Below, piece after piece: positions 9,940 to 22,816 of a DNA stretch of 64,000 bases. The translations under genes were made by a program, and so were the position numbers. Under the pieces are notes generated by a model, which saw nothing but the letters and a program-made list of their open reading frames with translations, was not told the DNA's origin and searched no databases. This DNA comes from Spongilla lacustris (taxonomy: Eukaryota; Porifera; Demospongiae; Spongillida; Spongillidae): assembly GCA_949361645.1 (NCBI GenBank), contig OX442421.1, positions 1,638,501-1,702,500 of the forward strand, read 5' to 3'. Every line of letters begins with the position of its first letter. The first letter of the stretch is position 1.

Positions 9940-10499
9940 ATTTAAAATATGATCCAGATTGCCACCACGCCCTTACATGTCGTTCTGGAGGGGACATCAT
10001 TGCACGGCACAATAAGCTGAGAGACTGTGTTGTCAATCTGTGCTCCAAATCATGCTTATCTCCTCAACTGGAGAAAGGTCCAGGCATAGACTTTTCTAGG
10101 CCAGCTGATGTGCTGGTGCCAAACTGGTCCCTCTCCAACCCTGCAGCTTTTGACCTGAAAGTCATTCATCCGCTTAATACGGACTTGATTCTGGAAGCGA
10201 GTTTGGCTTCAGGCAACTCTGCAGAGGTTGGTGAGATTGAAAAGCATGCCAAGAATGATCAGATGTGTGCAAGGTTGGGCTGGACATGTATTCCATTAGT
10301 GGTGGAAGTCTATGGTGGTTGGGGATGTGAAGCCAAAGAATGCTACTCTAGATTGAGCAAGAGACTAGCTATGCAAGTGGGAATCTGTGAAACTGAGGCA
10401 CTGTGCCAAATGTACTGCCTGCTGGCTGTCACACTGATGAGGCAGAATGCAAGAGCCATCCTCCTCAGATGTGCCCGTGCTCCCCTTCTTGAGTATTAA
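9940..10499 (+). pseudogene. Retrotransposon C-terminal endonuclease module, copy 3
   Basis: The first part gives a His/Cys finger end (CHHALTCRSGGD), then HNKLRD and SRPADVLVPNW, followed by AAFDLKVIHPLNTDLILEA, KHAKNDQMCARLGWTCIPL and YGGWGCEA. It ends at TAA near 10498 and is followed by an ATT-rich 3' tail. This is the longest of the three tandem C-terminal fragments and lacks the RT. The family's PD-(D/E)XK-like nuclease is inferred to nick target DNA to prime reverse transcription. Confidence 0.75.
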
Positions 10500-10546
10500 A
10501 CTTAATTGTGTTATGTAATGAAAAAATTATTATTATTATTATTATT

Positions 10547-10627
10547 GTGAGTGATCGAGTGTGTTAGTGTGCCAGTACATTGTATATGTTAGGTTGTGTT
10601 GTTGTTAGCCATATATGTTAGTTTATC
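10547..10627 (+). repeat. Family 3' UTR, upstream copy of an 80-bp direct repeat
   Basis: GAGTGATCGAGTGTGTTAGTG and the following ~55 bases recur almost unchanged at 12735-12815, after the next RT ORF. Both copies sit just after a C-terminal module, so they are read as the 3' UTR of the same retrotransposon family. Between 10627 and 10670 a TGTATGTTAGTTTATCA unit is repeated. Confidence 0.8.
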
Positions 10628-10683
10628 ATGTATGTTAGTTTATCATGTATGTTAGTTTATATAATAATTATGAATGTTGATGA

Positions 10684-12726
10684 TCCCTTTCTGCTTTTGT
10701 CAATCATGTTCTGGAGGGTAAAACACCTGTCTCTGTTCGTCCATTCTTTTTTGGTGCTTCACTGGTTGCACTTAAAAAGAAGGATGGGGATATTCGCCCT
10801 ATTGCTGTTGGATGTACCCTTCGTCGTCTTGTTGCCAAATGTGCAGGAAGTAAAGTGATGAAGGAGATGGGGGAATTACTTTTTCCAAAGCAGTTGGGGT
10901 ATGGAATAAAGAGGGGAATTGAAATTGCCATACATTCTGCGCGAGTCTATCTATCCAACCTGCCCCATGATCATTTGATTCTTAAACTTGATTTTAAGAA
11001 TGCATTTAATACTATCCGCAGGGATAAGATGCTCCTGGCAGTTAAAGATCTTGCCCCTAGTTTGCTTCCTTTTGTCCATTCTGTGTACTGTTCACCATCT
11101 TCCTTGTTTTGGGGAACAGAAGTTATTCAGTCGTCAGAAGGGGTGCAGCAGGGTGACCCTCTCGGACCTCTGCTTTTTTGTCTCACAATCCACAACATGT
11201 GCTCTCAATTAAAATCTGAGTTGCGCATGTTCTACTTGGATGATGGAACCCTTGGTGGAACCTTAACTGATGTGCTTAAAGACCTCCAGTTAATCACCAA
11301 GGAAGCACATTCATTGGGTCTACAACTTAATTATGGAAAATCAGAGATCATCAGCAACAGCACCACCATAATACAAGCAATGCTGACTGCAGTCCCTGGA
11401 CTGCAAGTTACAGAACCAAAGTGCACCACACTTCTGGGTACTCCCCTAGGTGATATTGCTTCAATATCTGCTGCTATCTGTGCAAAAATAGTTTTTTTGA
11501 AAAAAATGGGTGAAAGGTTGTGCAATTTAGATGCACATGATGCTCTGCTATTGCTGTGTCACTCATTTGCAATACCCAAGCTTCTAAACATTTTGCGCAC
11601 CTCTCCCTGTTTCCTTTCAGAGAAACTTGCTGATTTCGATGACCTTTTGCGATCCATCCTAAGCAGCACTTTAAATATCTCTCTTGGAATTAATGATCCA
11701 GCCTGGACACAAGCTCAGCTTCCTATAAAGCTTGGCGGCCTTGGTATTCGGAGTGCATGTCAGCTTGCACCTTCAGCCTTCCTGGCTTCAGCTGCTGGCA
11801 CCTCTGATACATTGAAGAGCATGCTCCCTGCATCTCTGCACAATGCCTCCATCCCTGATGTTGAGTCTGCACTTTCCCACTGGTCCCAAGGAAACAACAC
11901 AGCCCCACCTGTACCTCCTGCTTCTTGTTTTCAAAAAGCTTGGGATCTACCAAAAATGCAGTTGGTAGCTCAAGGTCTGCTGGCCAGTGCTGATAGTCCA
12001 TCTTCCCGTGCTCGTCTTCTTGCTGCATCCACACCAGAGTCAGGAAAATGGCTAAATGCATTCCCTATATCCTCCATAGGCCTGAGAATGGATAACTCCA
12101 CCATCCGAATTGCAGTTGGGCTCAGACTTGGTGTTCCCTTGTGCCATTCACACACTTGTCGCCATTGTGGTTCTCACGTGAATGACCTTGCTACTCATGG
12201 CCTTAGCTGTAGATGGAGTGAAGGTCGCCACTCCAGGCATTCTAGCTTAAACGACATCATCCACAGAGCACTGTCAGCTGCAAAAATACCTGCTCGTTTG
12301 GAGCCTTCTGGAGTAGCTAGATCTGATGGTAAAAGGCCAGATGGAATTTCAATGGTTCCCTGGAAAGAGGGGAAACTCCTTGTGTGGGATGCTACATGCA
12401 GAGACACCTTGGCACCATCATATCTCTCCACTGCTGAAAGAGGCCCAGGATTGGTAGCAGCAGAGGCTGAATCTCAAAAGAGGAAGAAGTATTCCTCTCT
12501 TGGAGCTAAATACTTCTTTGTTCCCATAGCATGTGAGTCTCTTGGTGTGTTTGGTGCTGAAACATTGTCCTTTCTTAAGGACCTTGGCCATCGTCTGCAC
12601 AAAACCACTGGAGACTCACAATCCTACCAATTCTTACTCCAGCGCCTTTCTGTGGCAATCCAGAGAGGAAATTCCACCTCCGTCTTGGGAACATTAAGTT
12701 CCTTTGATGGTTTAGATGACTTTTAG
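10684..12726 (+). CDS. Non-LTR retrotransposon RT + zinc finger + PD-(D/E)XK endonuclease ORF, 5'-truncated
   Basis: The frame is open from 10684 (first Met 10855) to TAG 12724-12726, about 680 codons without a break. Domain order: RT entry GASLVALKKKDGDIRPIAVG; palm LKLDFKNAFNTI with catalytic Asp; SEGVQQGDPLGPLLF; active site FYLDDGTLGG (a YxDD form, unusual for non-LTR RTs, which have YADD); thumb; a CCHC finger CRHCGSHVNDLATHGLSC; then KRPDG...LVWDATC, fitting a PD-(D/E)XK nuclease. This layout resembles restriction-like-endonuclease retrotransposons (R2-type logic), though exact clade is unassigned. TGA at 10681 and the abrupt join mark 5' truncation. It could still be expressed as protein. 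Confidence 0.85.
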   Translation, partial: SLSAFVNHVLEGKTPVSVRPFFFGASLVALKKKDGDIRPIAVGCTLRRLVAKCAGSKVMKEMGELLFPKQLGYGIKRGIEIAIHSARVYLSNLPHDHLILKLDFKNAFNTIRRDKMLLAVKDLAPSLLPFVHSVYCSPSSLFWGTEVIQSSEGVQQGDPLGPLLFCLTIHNMCSQLKSELRMFYLDDGTLGGTLTDVLKDLQLITKEAHSLGLQLNYGKSEIISNSTTIIQAMLTAVPGLQVTEPKCTTLLGTPLGDIASISAAICAKIVFLKKMGERLCNLDAHDALLLLCHSFAIPKLLNILRTSPCFLSEKLADFDDLLRSILSSTLNISLGINDPAWTQAQLPIKLGGLGIRSACQLAPSAFLASAAGTSDTLKSMLPASLHNASIPDVESALSHWSQGNNTAPPVPPASCFQKAWDLPKMQLVAQGLLASADSPSSRARLLAASTPESGKWLNAFPISSIGLRMDNSTIRIAVGLRLGVPLCHSHTCRHCGSHVNDLATHGLSCRWSEGRHSRHSSLNDIIHRALSAAKIPARLEPSGVARSDGKRPDGISMVPWKEGKLLVWDATCRDTLAPSYLSTAERGPGLVAAEAESQKRKKYSSLGAKYFFVPIACESLGVFGAETLSFLKDLGHRLHKTTGDSQSYQFLLQRLSVAIQRGNSTSVLGTLSSFDGLDDF
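11942..12374. repeat. 433-bp inverted repeat, left arm
   Basis: Bases 11942-12374 reappear as reverse complement at 13354-13786. The encoded 141 residues (Met at 11956 to the KEG after RPDG) are identical. Divergence starts abruptly at GGGGAA on both copies. Confidence 0.9.
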
Positions 12727-12734
12727 TTCTGTGT

Positions 12735-12905
12735 GCGAGTGATCGAGTGTGTTAGTGTGCCAGTACATTGTATATGTTAGGTTGTGTTGTTGTTAGCCAT
12801 ATATGTTAGTTTATATTATAAATATATGGGACAAAAATAAAAAATTATTATTATTAAAAAAAAAAAAAAAATGATTATTATTATTTATTTATTTTTTTAA
12901 TTTTA
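12735..12905. repeat. 3' UTR copy and two facing retrotransposon tails
   Basis: The 80-bp 3' UTR repeat (12735-12815) is followed by AATAAAAAATTATTATTATT and an A16 run, the plus-strand element's tail. From about 12872 the sequence becomes TTATT/TTTATTT-rich, the complement of the minus-strand element's tail. The two retrotransposons therefore meet tail to tail. Confidence 0.7.
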
Positions 12906-12980
12906 TAATTCATTATAATTGTAATTATAATAATATAATGTGACTACACACAACACTTGCTATATATAAACACACTACAG

Positions 12981-13786
12981 TTAAGATGGGATTCTACGGA
13001 GGATGGCTCTGGCATTCGCTCTTGTTAGGCAAATGCTCAAGCATGCGAAAAGCTCAAAAGATATCTGTGCCTTTGGCAGAGACTTGTGGATCGCAAGCCT
13101 AGCAATTATCTGAGCCAGAAATATTGAAGCTTCGTTACCCCAAGCCCCATAGGAGTCAACTACTAGAGGGGTTGAGACCCACCCTAAAGCTAAACACTTT
13201 ACATCATTGGCCTGGTGTTTCCTCCTCTCCGTTGCGTCAAGGACTGCACCAACCGTTGCTCCCGCTTCAGCTAAAGTTGAAGGATTTAGCGGTGAGACAA
13301 CGGAGATGTCCAGGGCAACGGGCCTTCCATGGTTCCAATGCTTCACGAGAATATTCCCCTCTTTCCAGGGAACCATTGAAATTCCATCTGGCCTTTTACC
13401 ATCAGATCTAGCTACTCCAGAAGGCTCCAAACGAGCAGGTATTTTTGCAGCTGACAGTGCTCTGTGGATGATGTCGTTTAAGCTAGAATGCCTGGAGTGG
13501 CGACCTTCACTCCATCTACAGCTAAGGCCATGAGTAGCAAGGTCATTCACGTGAGAACCACAATGGCGACAAGTGTGTGAATGGCACAAGGGAACACCAA
13601 GTCTGAGCCCAACTGCAATTCGGATGGTGGAGTTATCCATTCTCAGGCCTATGGAGGATATAGGGAATGCATTTAGCCATTTTCCTGACTCTGGTGTGGA
13701 TGCAGCAAGAAGACGAGCACGGGAAGATGGACTATCAGCACTGGCCAGCAGACCTTGAGCTACCAACTGCATTTTTGGTAGATCCC
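12981..13786 (-). CDS. Second copy of the retrotransposon ORF, with alternative C-terminal module
   Basis: A minus-strand open frame of at least 263 codons. Its first 141 residues, including the CCHC finger and the RPDG motif, are identical to the plus-strand ORF. After KEG it diverges completely, reading ILVKHWNHGRPVALDISVV, SPLNPSTLAEAG, RKHQANDVKCLALGW and YGAWGNEAS, like the fragments at 8.7-10.5 kb. The RT region is missing; the sequence ends at about 13786. Both modules carry an Asp after a hydrophobic strand (VWDAT; ALDIS) where the nuclease motif expects it. Confidence 0.8.
13354..13786. repeat. 433-bp inverted repeat, right arm
   Basis: Reverse-complement partner of 11942-12374, beginning at GGGATC (13786 downwards) and ending at 13354. 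The spacer between the arms is about 980 bases. Confidence 0.9.
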
Positions 13787-14007
13787 CTTATATGGTTGTG
13801 GTGGAAACATGACAAAGCATGACCTCGAAAGAATTTGATTGATTTGATTGATTGCATGCATATAAACACACATACATATGCAAAAAGGCAAGTAGTGGCA
13901 CAATGCGTACGTGCACTTACAAACTGCCTAAACATGGAAAGGGATATAACATACAAATGGGTGATAGGGTCAACAGATCTAAGTCGGGTACGAAAAACTG
14001 TATTGTT

Positions 14008-14207
14008 NNNNNNNNNNNNNNNNNNNNNNNNNNNNNNNNNNNNNNNNNNNNNNNNNNNNNNNNNNNNNNNNNNNNNNNNNNNNNNNNNNNNNNNNNNNNN
14101 NNNNNNNNNNNNNNNNNNNNNNNNNNNNNNNNNNNNNNNNNNNNNNNNNNNNNNNNNNNNNNNNNNNNNNNNNNNNNNNNNNNNNNNNNNNNNNNNNNNN
14201 NNNNNNN
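14008..14207. other. Assembly gap of 200 Ns
   Basis: Exactly 200 undetermined bases. The Gypsy pol begins directly at its right edge, so the missing piece probably contains its RT and RNase H or is of unknown true length. Confidence 0.99.
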
Positions 14208-15882
14208 CATTTTGGTGACAGACCATAAGCCTCTCATTGCTTTATTTGGTCCACACAGAGCAACTCCAGTGTTAGCTGCTAACAGATTGGCTTGATGGGC
14301 ACTGATGCTCAACCAGTATCAATACAGCATTGAATATCGGAAGACATCAGAGCATGGGAACGCAGATGCCCTTAGCCGTCTTCCAGCAGAAGCAGATACC
14401 AGTTTTGATGGGGAGAAGGATGAGGCAGATGTAGATGTGGTCTGTGCTATCCGCACAATAGGTCAGCAACTCAACCCCACAGACCCTGGTGTTCTAGCAA
14501 GGGAGTCAGCAAACGACCCAGTGATTTCAAATGTGATTCGTTGTACCAGAGAAGGATGGCCTGAGAGAGTCCCAGAGATTCAAACAAAGGACTATTCTAT
14601 GGAAAACTTCAGAAAGATTTCCATGTCACTCTCTGTAGCTCATGGCTGTCTTCTAAATGGATCCAGGGTAGTCATTCCTTCCAGCCTGCAGCCTCAAGTA
14701 CTGCAGCTACTTCATTTAGGGCATTTTGGCATCCAAAGAATGAAGCAGTTAGCCCGTACAGCAGTATACTGGCCAGGAATTGACAAGGACATCATGGATC
14801 AGTGTCAGCGATGCAGCGCATGTGGGGAACACCAGAACAAAGTAGCCAAACCTGCCAACCATCCCTGGATGCTACCTGAAAAGCCGTGGAGCAGACTCCA
14901 CGTTGATCATGCTATCAATTTTTTGGGCAGTAACTGGTTAGTTATGGTAGATGCCTACTCGAAATACCCTTGCATTCATCCCACAACATCTACCTCAAGC
15001 AAAGCTAATACTGACCTACTAGAGCAGGACTTTGCACACTTCGGATACCCTCACACGATCGTAACAGACAATTCTACATCTTTCCTATCCGAAGAATTCC
15101 AGACTTGGTGCCGTGAGCGTGGTATTGTGCATCTTACTGGGGCGCCATACCATCCAGCCACTAATGGAGCAGCTGAGCGCATGGTACAAACTTTCAAACA
15201 GGCCCTCAGCAAGTCAACACTCCCACCAAAGGCAGCACTACTGGAATTCCTTATGCAGTACCGAAGGACACCTCTGGCAGAAGGATATTCACCCAGTGAA
15301 ATCCTGAATGGACGCCAGATTAGAAGCAAAATCGATATTTTGCTACCTTCACCAGCACACATAGCCCAAGGGAAACAAGCAAAGAGTGCTACCAAGTCCC
15401 AGTTGAGTGAGAGACACCAGCAAGTTGAAAAGGTGACCCAGACATTCAAGATAGGATCCCCCTGTTATGCCCTATACTGTGGTCCAAGGAGGGAGAAGGA
15501 GCCAAGATGGGTCCCTGCTGTTGTCACAAAGGTCTTTGGCTCTCGTTCATTCAATGTTCGTGTATTTCCTAAAGGAGTCACATGGCGACGACATCTAGAA
15601 CAGCTGAGGCCAAGGCATGGCATTCAAGAAGATGATGATCCGGGGGATACTTCCACACATAATTCTAATTCCTCCTATTCATCACTTGAAGAGACTTACT
15701 CAGACACTTTGTCTGGTCAAGACATGCTCTCAGAAAGCCCAAAACCAATGCCAACACCTCAGGAGCTCTCTATTCCAGAACCTAAGCAACCACCAAACCC
15801 CAAACCTCGCAATCCACGTTTGCCTATGGTCCAAAAAATCTACGGAGGTCAACCAGGATTAAAAAGTGAACATGGCCTCTGA
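14208..15882 (+). pseudogene. Ty3/Gypsy pol: RNase H end and complete integrase, one nonsense codon
   Basis: It begins at the gap with ILVTDHKPLIALFG (RNase H, catalytic Asp), then TGA at 14293-14295 where the family has Arg, then open to 15882. NADALSRLP ends RNase H. Integrase: HHCC finger (HLGHFGIQRMKQ...CQRCSAC), DDE core with RLHVDHAINF (D), TIVTDNSTSF (D) and HPATNGAAERMV (E), the C-terminal SRSFNVRVF...RRHLEQLRPR, and a Pro-rich tail. Apart from the TGA no break is seen, so this is a young insertion. Integrase would join the cDNA copy to host DNA. Confidence 0.9.
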
Positions 15883-15900
15883 GGTCAAGCCTCAAGACCA

Positions 15901-16170
15901 GTGGGGGAGGTGTTAAGGAGCATGCTCTGGCATGACCTGGCTTGCTTTTAGGTGTTAATTATACATGTGTTGGGCATGCATGTTCTAGAACTTTCTATTG
16001 GCTATTTAAGCATTTCACAGTGTGTATGATTCAGGAATAGACGTCAGTGGGCAATCTCTTCGTGCTCTACTGTAGTTTGACATAGGCTGTATTACTTTGT
16101 ATCGCTGTGATTTCCCTGCAATATTATATTCTTTGGACATCCTGAGTATTTTCTAACGAGAAACACAACA
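15901..16170 (+). mobile_element. Polypurine tract and 3' LTR of the Gypsy element
   Basis: The purine tract GTGGGGGAGG (15901-15910) lies 18 bases after the pol stop. The LTR starts TGTTAAGGAG at 15911 and ends AACACAACA at 16170, giving TGTT...AACA ends and 260 bases. ATTGG at 15998 and TATTTAAG near 16003 look like CCAAT and TATA promoter elements. No 5' LTR or target-site duplication can be seen because of the gap. Confidence 0.75.
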
Positions 16171-16226
16171 GCTTCATCATCACAAAAACCTAGGGTCCAT
16201 ATGATCAAGTTGCCATTGCAGCTTCC

Positions 16227-16366
16227 TTCCAAAATATCAGGTTATTCCGAATATTGGCCATCGAAGGCCAACCAAAGTACGAAATCAAATGGGTAGGTTG
16301 GACCAAGGACCATTAATAGCCCGCACACAACACCTTGGGAACCCATCAATAATATTACGATCCTTT
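16227..16366 (+). pseudogene. Chromodomain relic
   Basis: One frame reads FRILAIEGQPKYEIKWVGW then TKDH and two stops. Thirty bases on, in another frame, NT-WEPINNITIL follows. The order (hydrophobic strand, YEIKWVGW, NTWEP) is the chromodomain signature. Chromodomains bind methylated histone tails and occur in HP1/CBX-type proteins and on chromovirus integrases. Lying 57 bases after a Gypsy LTR, it could be an unrelated older relic or part of another element. Confidence 0.5.
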
Positions 16367-16491
16367 GAAGCGCTATTTTGATGACAAGATGGAGTTAGAC
16401 ACTCATAGAATGAAGCTGTCTAAAAAAGCAGCCAAAGTCATACATGTACTTTAACCCAAGTGCCTTTGCCGAGAAAGTAGATACAAGCTTT

Positions 16492-19415
<2,924 letters not shown>

Positions 19416-20400
19416 AGGTGTTTTGATTTTATTGTGTTCATGTCTGCAGTGTTTCAAACGAGCGAGGCGAGTGATGGGCGTTTTTCGTTTAAGCATGTAA
19501 CGTGTACTGTAGATAATTCGGGATGGATATGAATATAATATTTAGCGTTTATAGCAGGAGCGTAAAAAAAACATGTAAACATGAATTCACTTTCATGTTT
19601 GCTGGATTCATATTTTGCTAAAATAAACTGGTAAATAAAAACATTCTCTGCACGAAAATTGGGGGCATATTAGGCAGTAGCAGCGTAGGTAAAGTAGGTA
19701 TCTTGTCCGCTATTTCGCACACCTACATCTACCTTTCCAGGGTATTAACATTAAAATTGGTGAAGTACGATTTGTACGCAGCAATTGAGTAAAAAGAAAA
19801 GGAAACAAGGAATTACGGATTAATCCAACTTTATGCAAATCAACCAGGCTCACTGACAAATTCTATGTATGTAATTTTAATGTGCAAAAATGTTGTAAAA
19901 GATTTGACGCCAGTATGAATGTCATTGAAATTGCAATTGATAATCGATAATTGTTATATGGCTACAGTGCTGCCTCGTGGAAAGCTATCATCTCGCAATA
20001 GTGGAAATAAAGCTAATCATAGGAAGCTAGCTAAGCTAACTGTCCGACTGTAGCAATAATAACAGTTATCGTTCCAAAAAAGATCTCAGCATTAGGGAAT
20101 TCGAGTCTCCTATCGTAAGTCGTATCTGTACCTTCATTGAATTCGACTAATACTTGTTTATACGTGTACAATCTATAAATTGAATAGCATCATGCACGGT
20201 CCGGTCTAAATCATATATGGCTATTGCAGTAACTCTGGTGGATGAGTCAAATCCTTCAACTCATATCTCATTCAGTTGGGATGAGAGGCTACCAGCAAGA
20301 TCACAGGCTACATGTATATGCAATATGAGAAAAGCACTATATTGAAGGTATTACGCAAAAGATAAAACCTGTCTAATTTTATTTGATACCAGCAGGTTCT
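19416..20400. other. AT-rich non-coding DNA, nothing recognised
   Basis: No open frame of note, no repeat structure and no motif could be supported. Confidence 0.5.
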
Positions 20401-20403
20401 ACA

Positions 20404-20543
20404 TGTCATGGACAGATTTGGAGTCAGTGATGCTTGCTACCATGAACTGATGCAAATTTTTCCTGACATCCCACGTTCCTATATAGTCAAACGACAACGC
20501 CAAAGCCTGGACCACTTGTTGGAGGAAGGATACATATAACATT
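20404..20543 (+). pseudogene. Short transposon-like protein fragment
   Basis: A 44-codon stretch reads VMDRFGVSDACYHELMQIF then PRSYIVKRQRQSLDHLL before a stop. F-G-V-S-D-x-x-Y-H-E-L followed by LPRSY is a pattern I associate with multicopy transposon-like proteins of sponges and cnidarians. Too short for a firm call. Confidence 0.3.
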
Positions 20544-20619
20544 GGCGAAGTTGTGTTAATTAAATGTTACCTCATTGATCAACTCACTGCCCTGGTGAGT
20601 GATTATGTCGGATGCTAGA

Positions 20620-20822
20620 TAAAGTGCGCTGCAATGGTGCAGCTTCTGGCCGTTTCGAAAAGTAGTCTGTTGCAACAATTATGTACCGATTGCCACACAA
20701 ATCCACACCCCAGAGGTTCTACAGGGCAGTTATGGGGATGGGCTGCAATGGCAGGTGTGCAGCTTTGATTGAATGGTTGGTTCTTTGACATGAATCACAC
20801 TCGGTCACCTGCATTGAGATTT
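20620..20822 (-). pseudogene. Ty3/Gypsy integrase fragment
   Basis: Minus-strand reading gives VTECDSCQRTNHS (end of the HHCC finger), a stop, then WGVDLCGNRYIIVATDYFSK and PEAAP. This covers the first catalytic Asp region of integrase with an internal deletion. No flanking LTR was found. Confidence 0.65.
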
Positions 20823-21060
20823 TGTGCAGCAATCCAAACACAGTATGTACCTCTCAACATTGTGTTATCCACATGCATAGTCATAGTCCTTTTTTCTAAG
20901 GCCTCACCTTGACCTACCTCTGGATAATGTGCAATGTTTTGGGAGGTGCTGTATATAATGGTGTTGCGCATATTGTGTACACATATGCAAAATTACAGTT
21001 TTATTCATTTTGAATACAACACACAATCCAAAACATTGCACATCTAACAGGCATACGGGT

Positions 21061-21126
21061 CCCCCCCCCCCCCCCCCCCCCCCCGGACCCAGCTGCCTTT
21101 TAGTAAACTATATACTACTATATAAA

Positions 21127-21159
<33 letters not shown>
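21061..21159. repeat. C24 and G29 homopolymers in inverted arrangement
   Basis: C24 at 21061-21084 and G29 at 21131-21159, separated by 46 bases. As complementary homopolymers they could form a hairpin, and the G-run could form quadruplexes. Homopolymer lengths are unreliable in assemblies. Confidence 0.9.
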
Positions 21160-21324
21160 AACTAATTAATATACCTATATAGCGGTTAACAATCGATTGC
21201 ATTGAGTGCCTATACTTTGTTATTGAACGGCACGACAATCGCTATGCATGGGGACTACGAGTGATTCCCCGTCCATTGACATTGTATATCGCTCGTTGAG
21301 TGGTAGATGCCGTTCAATAACGAT

Positions 21325-22540
21325 GGCTTGCTTGTGACTTCAAAACTGTGTCTTATTATAGTGCTGTCGGAAGCACTGACTTTGTTCTGAAACTGCATGT
21401 GGCTTTCATGTAGAAATATTCCATGCACTGCATTGAAAGCTTTAATTCGCGTCTCGCGCGGGAGGGCTGGCTGATGTCATTTACCTCCGGAGCCCTGGAT
21501 ACAAGCCTATGTTTTGACAGATGTATGTATTACCCGGCTGAGCACAACTGAGCATGCAGACTGATAGTTCCCTAGCGTGTCTCAAAATTGCATTGCGATC
21601 GACAGGTCAATCATTAAGTCCGAAGAAACTGTTGTGTACTACTTGAACATGTTAGGCCTACATGTACATGACCCATTCTTATATGCTCAACATATCATAC
21701 ACAATAATAACACACTAAATACTAACTACTTATTAAACAGACTACTACAAAGTACCTAAGCCTAACTAACGTTTGAAACATATAGGCTACTGAAATGATT
21801 GGGGCAGGCTTCTCGACAAAATAGCTCTTGCTATGCTACGAGTTAGCACCAGACTAAGTCTGCCAAAAAGATCAGCAGTGACCTTACTTTTCGGCAGAGA
21901 AACACAGAAATATTAAATTCACAATTGCCATGATCATTCAATTCGTGCATACAAATCCAATATTGACACCAGTTTAATTTTTTTTTGAAATTCTTTCCTT
22001 TAATCTCCAGGTTCACATCCTATATCTAGGACCAACTTCAACTTTGAATGCTTTTCTGATAAACTTTGGCTGAAGCAGTGGAGGCTTAAAGATTTCATTT
22101 AAAAGCACAGTCATCATTCAATATGTTACATATGTTTATTTCGATTAGTTTTACTAAATGATCATAGCATGTCTTCAACACATCTACCTACAGGGATTAT
22201 GTATATCCGATTTAATAGATGCATGTATGAGCCAAACTTTTATACGTGAGTTTAGTTTGATTACAGAACCCTTGTTGGTAAATATCACATAATACAGTAG
22301 CACAGTTGATTGTTTCAATCGAAATACTATTCAGCAGTAACCCACCCCATCTGTACATATCATGTGGGAGTAATGCTATTGATGATGAATCAAACTTTGT
22401 AAATGTTCTCTTCGCTGCTGGTCATGACTCAACACTTTGCAGGCCTGTGTTGGTGGCGCGGCCACCTGGTTGGCCAGGAGGGTGGTGAAATGGTACCTGG
22501 TCACTGTTGACTGGGTAAATATAGCTGTTTGGTATGACGT
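21325..22540. other. Non-coding DNA, nothing recognised
   Basis: A short inverted pair (TTATTGAACGGCA at 21218 and TGCCGTTCAATAA at 21309) lies just upstream; otherwise no feature is supportable. Confidence 0.45.
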
Positions 22541-22543
22541 TTA

Positions 22544-22770
22544 TGTAATACGATTCTATGCAACTGACAATCTCTTTATTTCCACTCCAAACACATTCAT
22601 ACATATAGGAATACATACTAGCTTTAAATAGTTTTTCTTAAACATCCCTTGACCCCATATCCCACGGGTGCTGTACTATGACAGGGAAATTCAATTAAGG
22701 AATTAGTATTCACCCTCCACAAAGGGTTTGAGGGTCTAGTCAGAACACTTGCTGTCTACATCACATTACA
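22544..22770 (-). mobile_element. Presumptive 3' LTR of the minus-strand Gypsy element
   Basis: On the minus strand, just past the pol end and the purine-rich GGTGGGACGAA, the sequence starts TGTAATGTGATG (22770) and could end at CGTATTACA (22544), giving 6-bp inverted ends TGTAAT/ATTACA and 227 bases. CTATTTAAAGC inside resembles a TATA region. No second LTR was found to confirm it. Confidence 0.5.
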
Positions 22771-22816
22771 TTCGTCCCACCGTACTTCAAGCTTGTCCTC
22801 AAGCTTAAAATTGGAC

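Noticed and set aside
13735..14312. ORFs of 127-163 codons crossing the N-run
   Set aside because: They exist only because 200 undetermined bases contain no stops.
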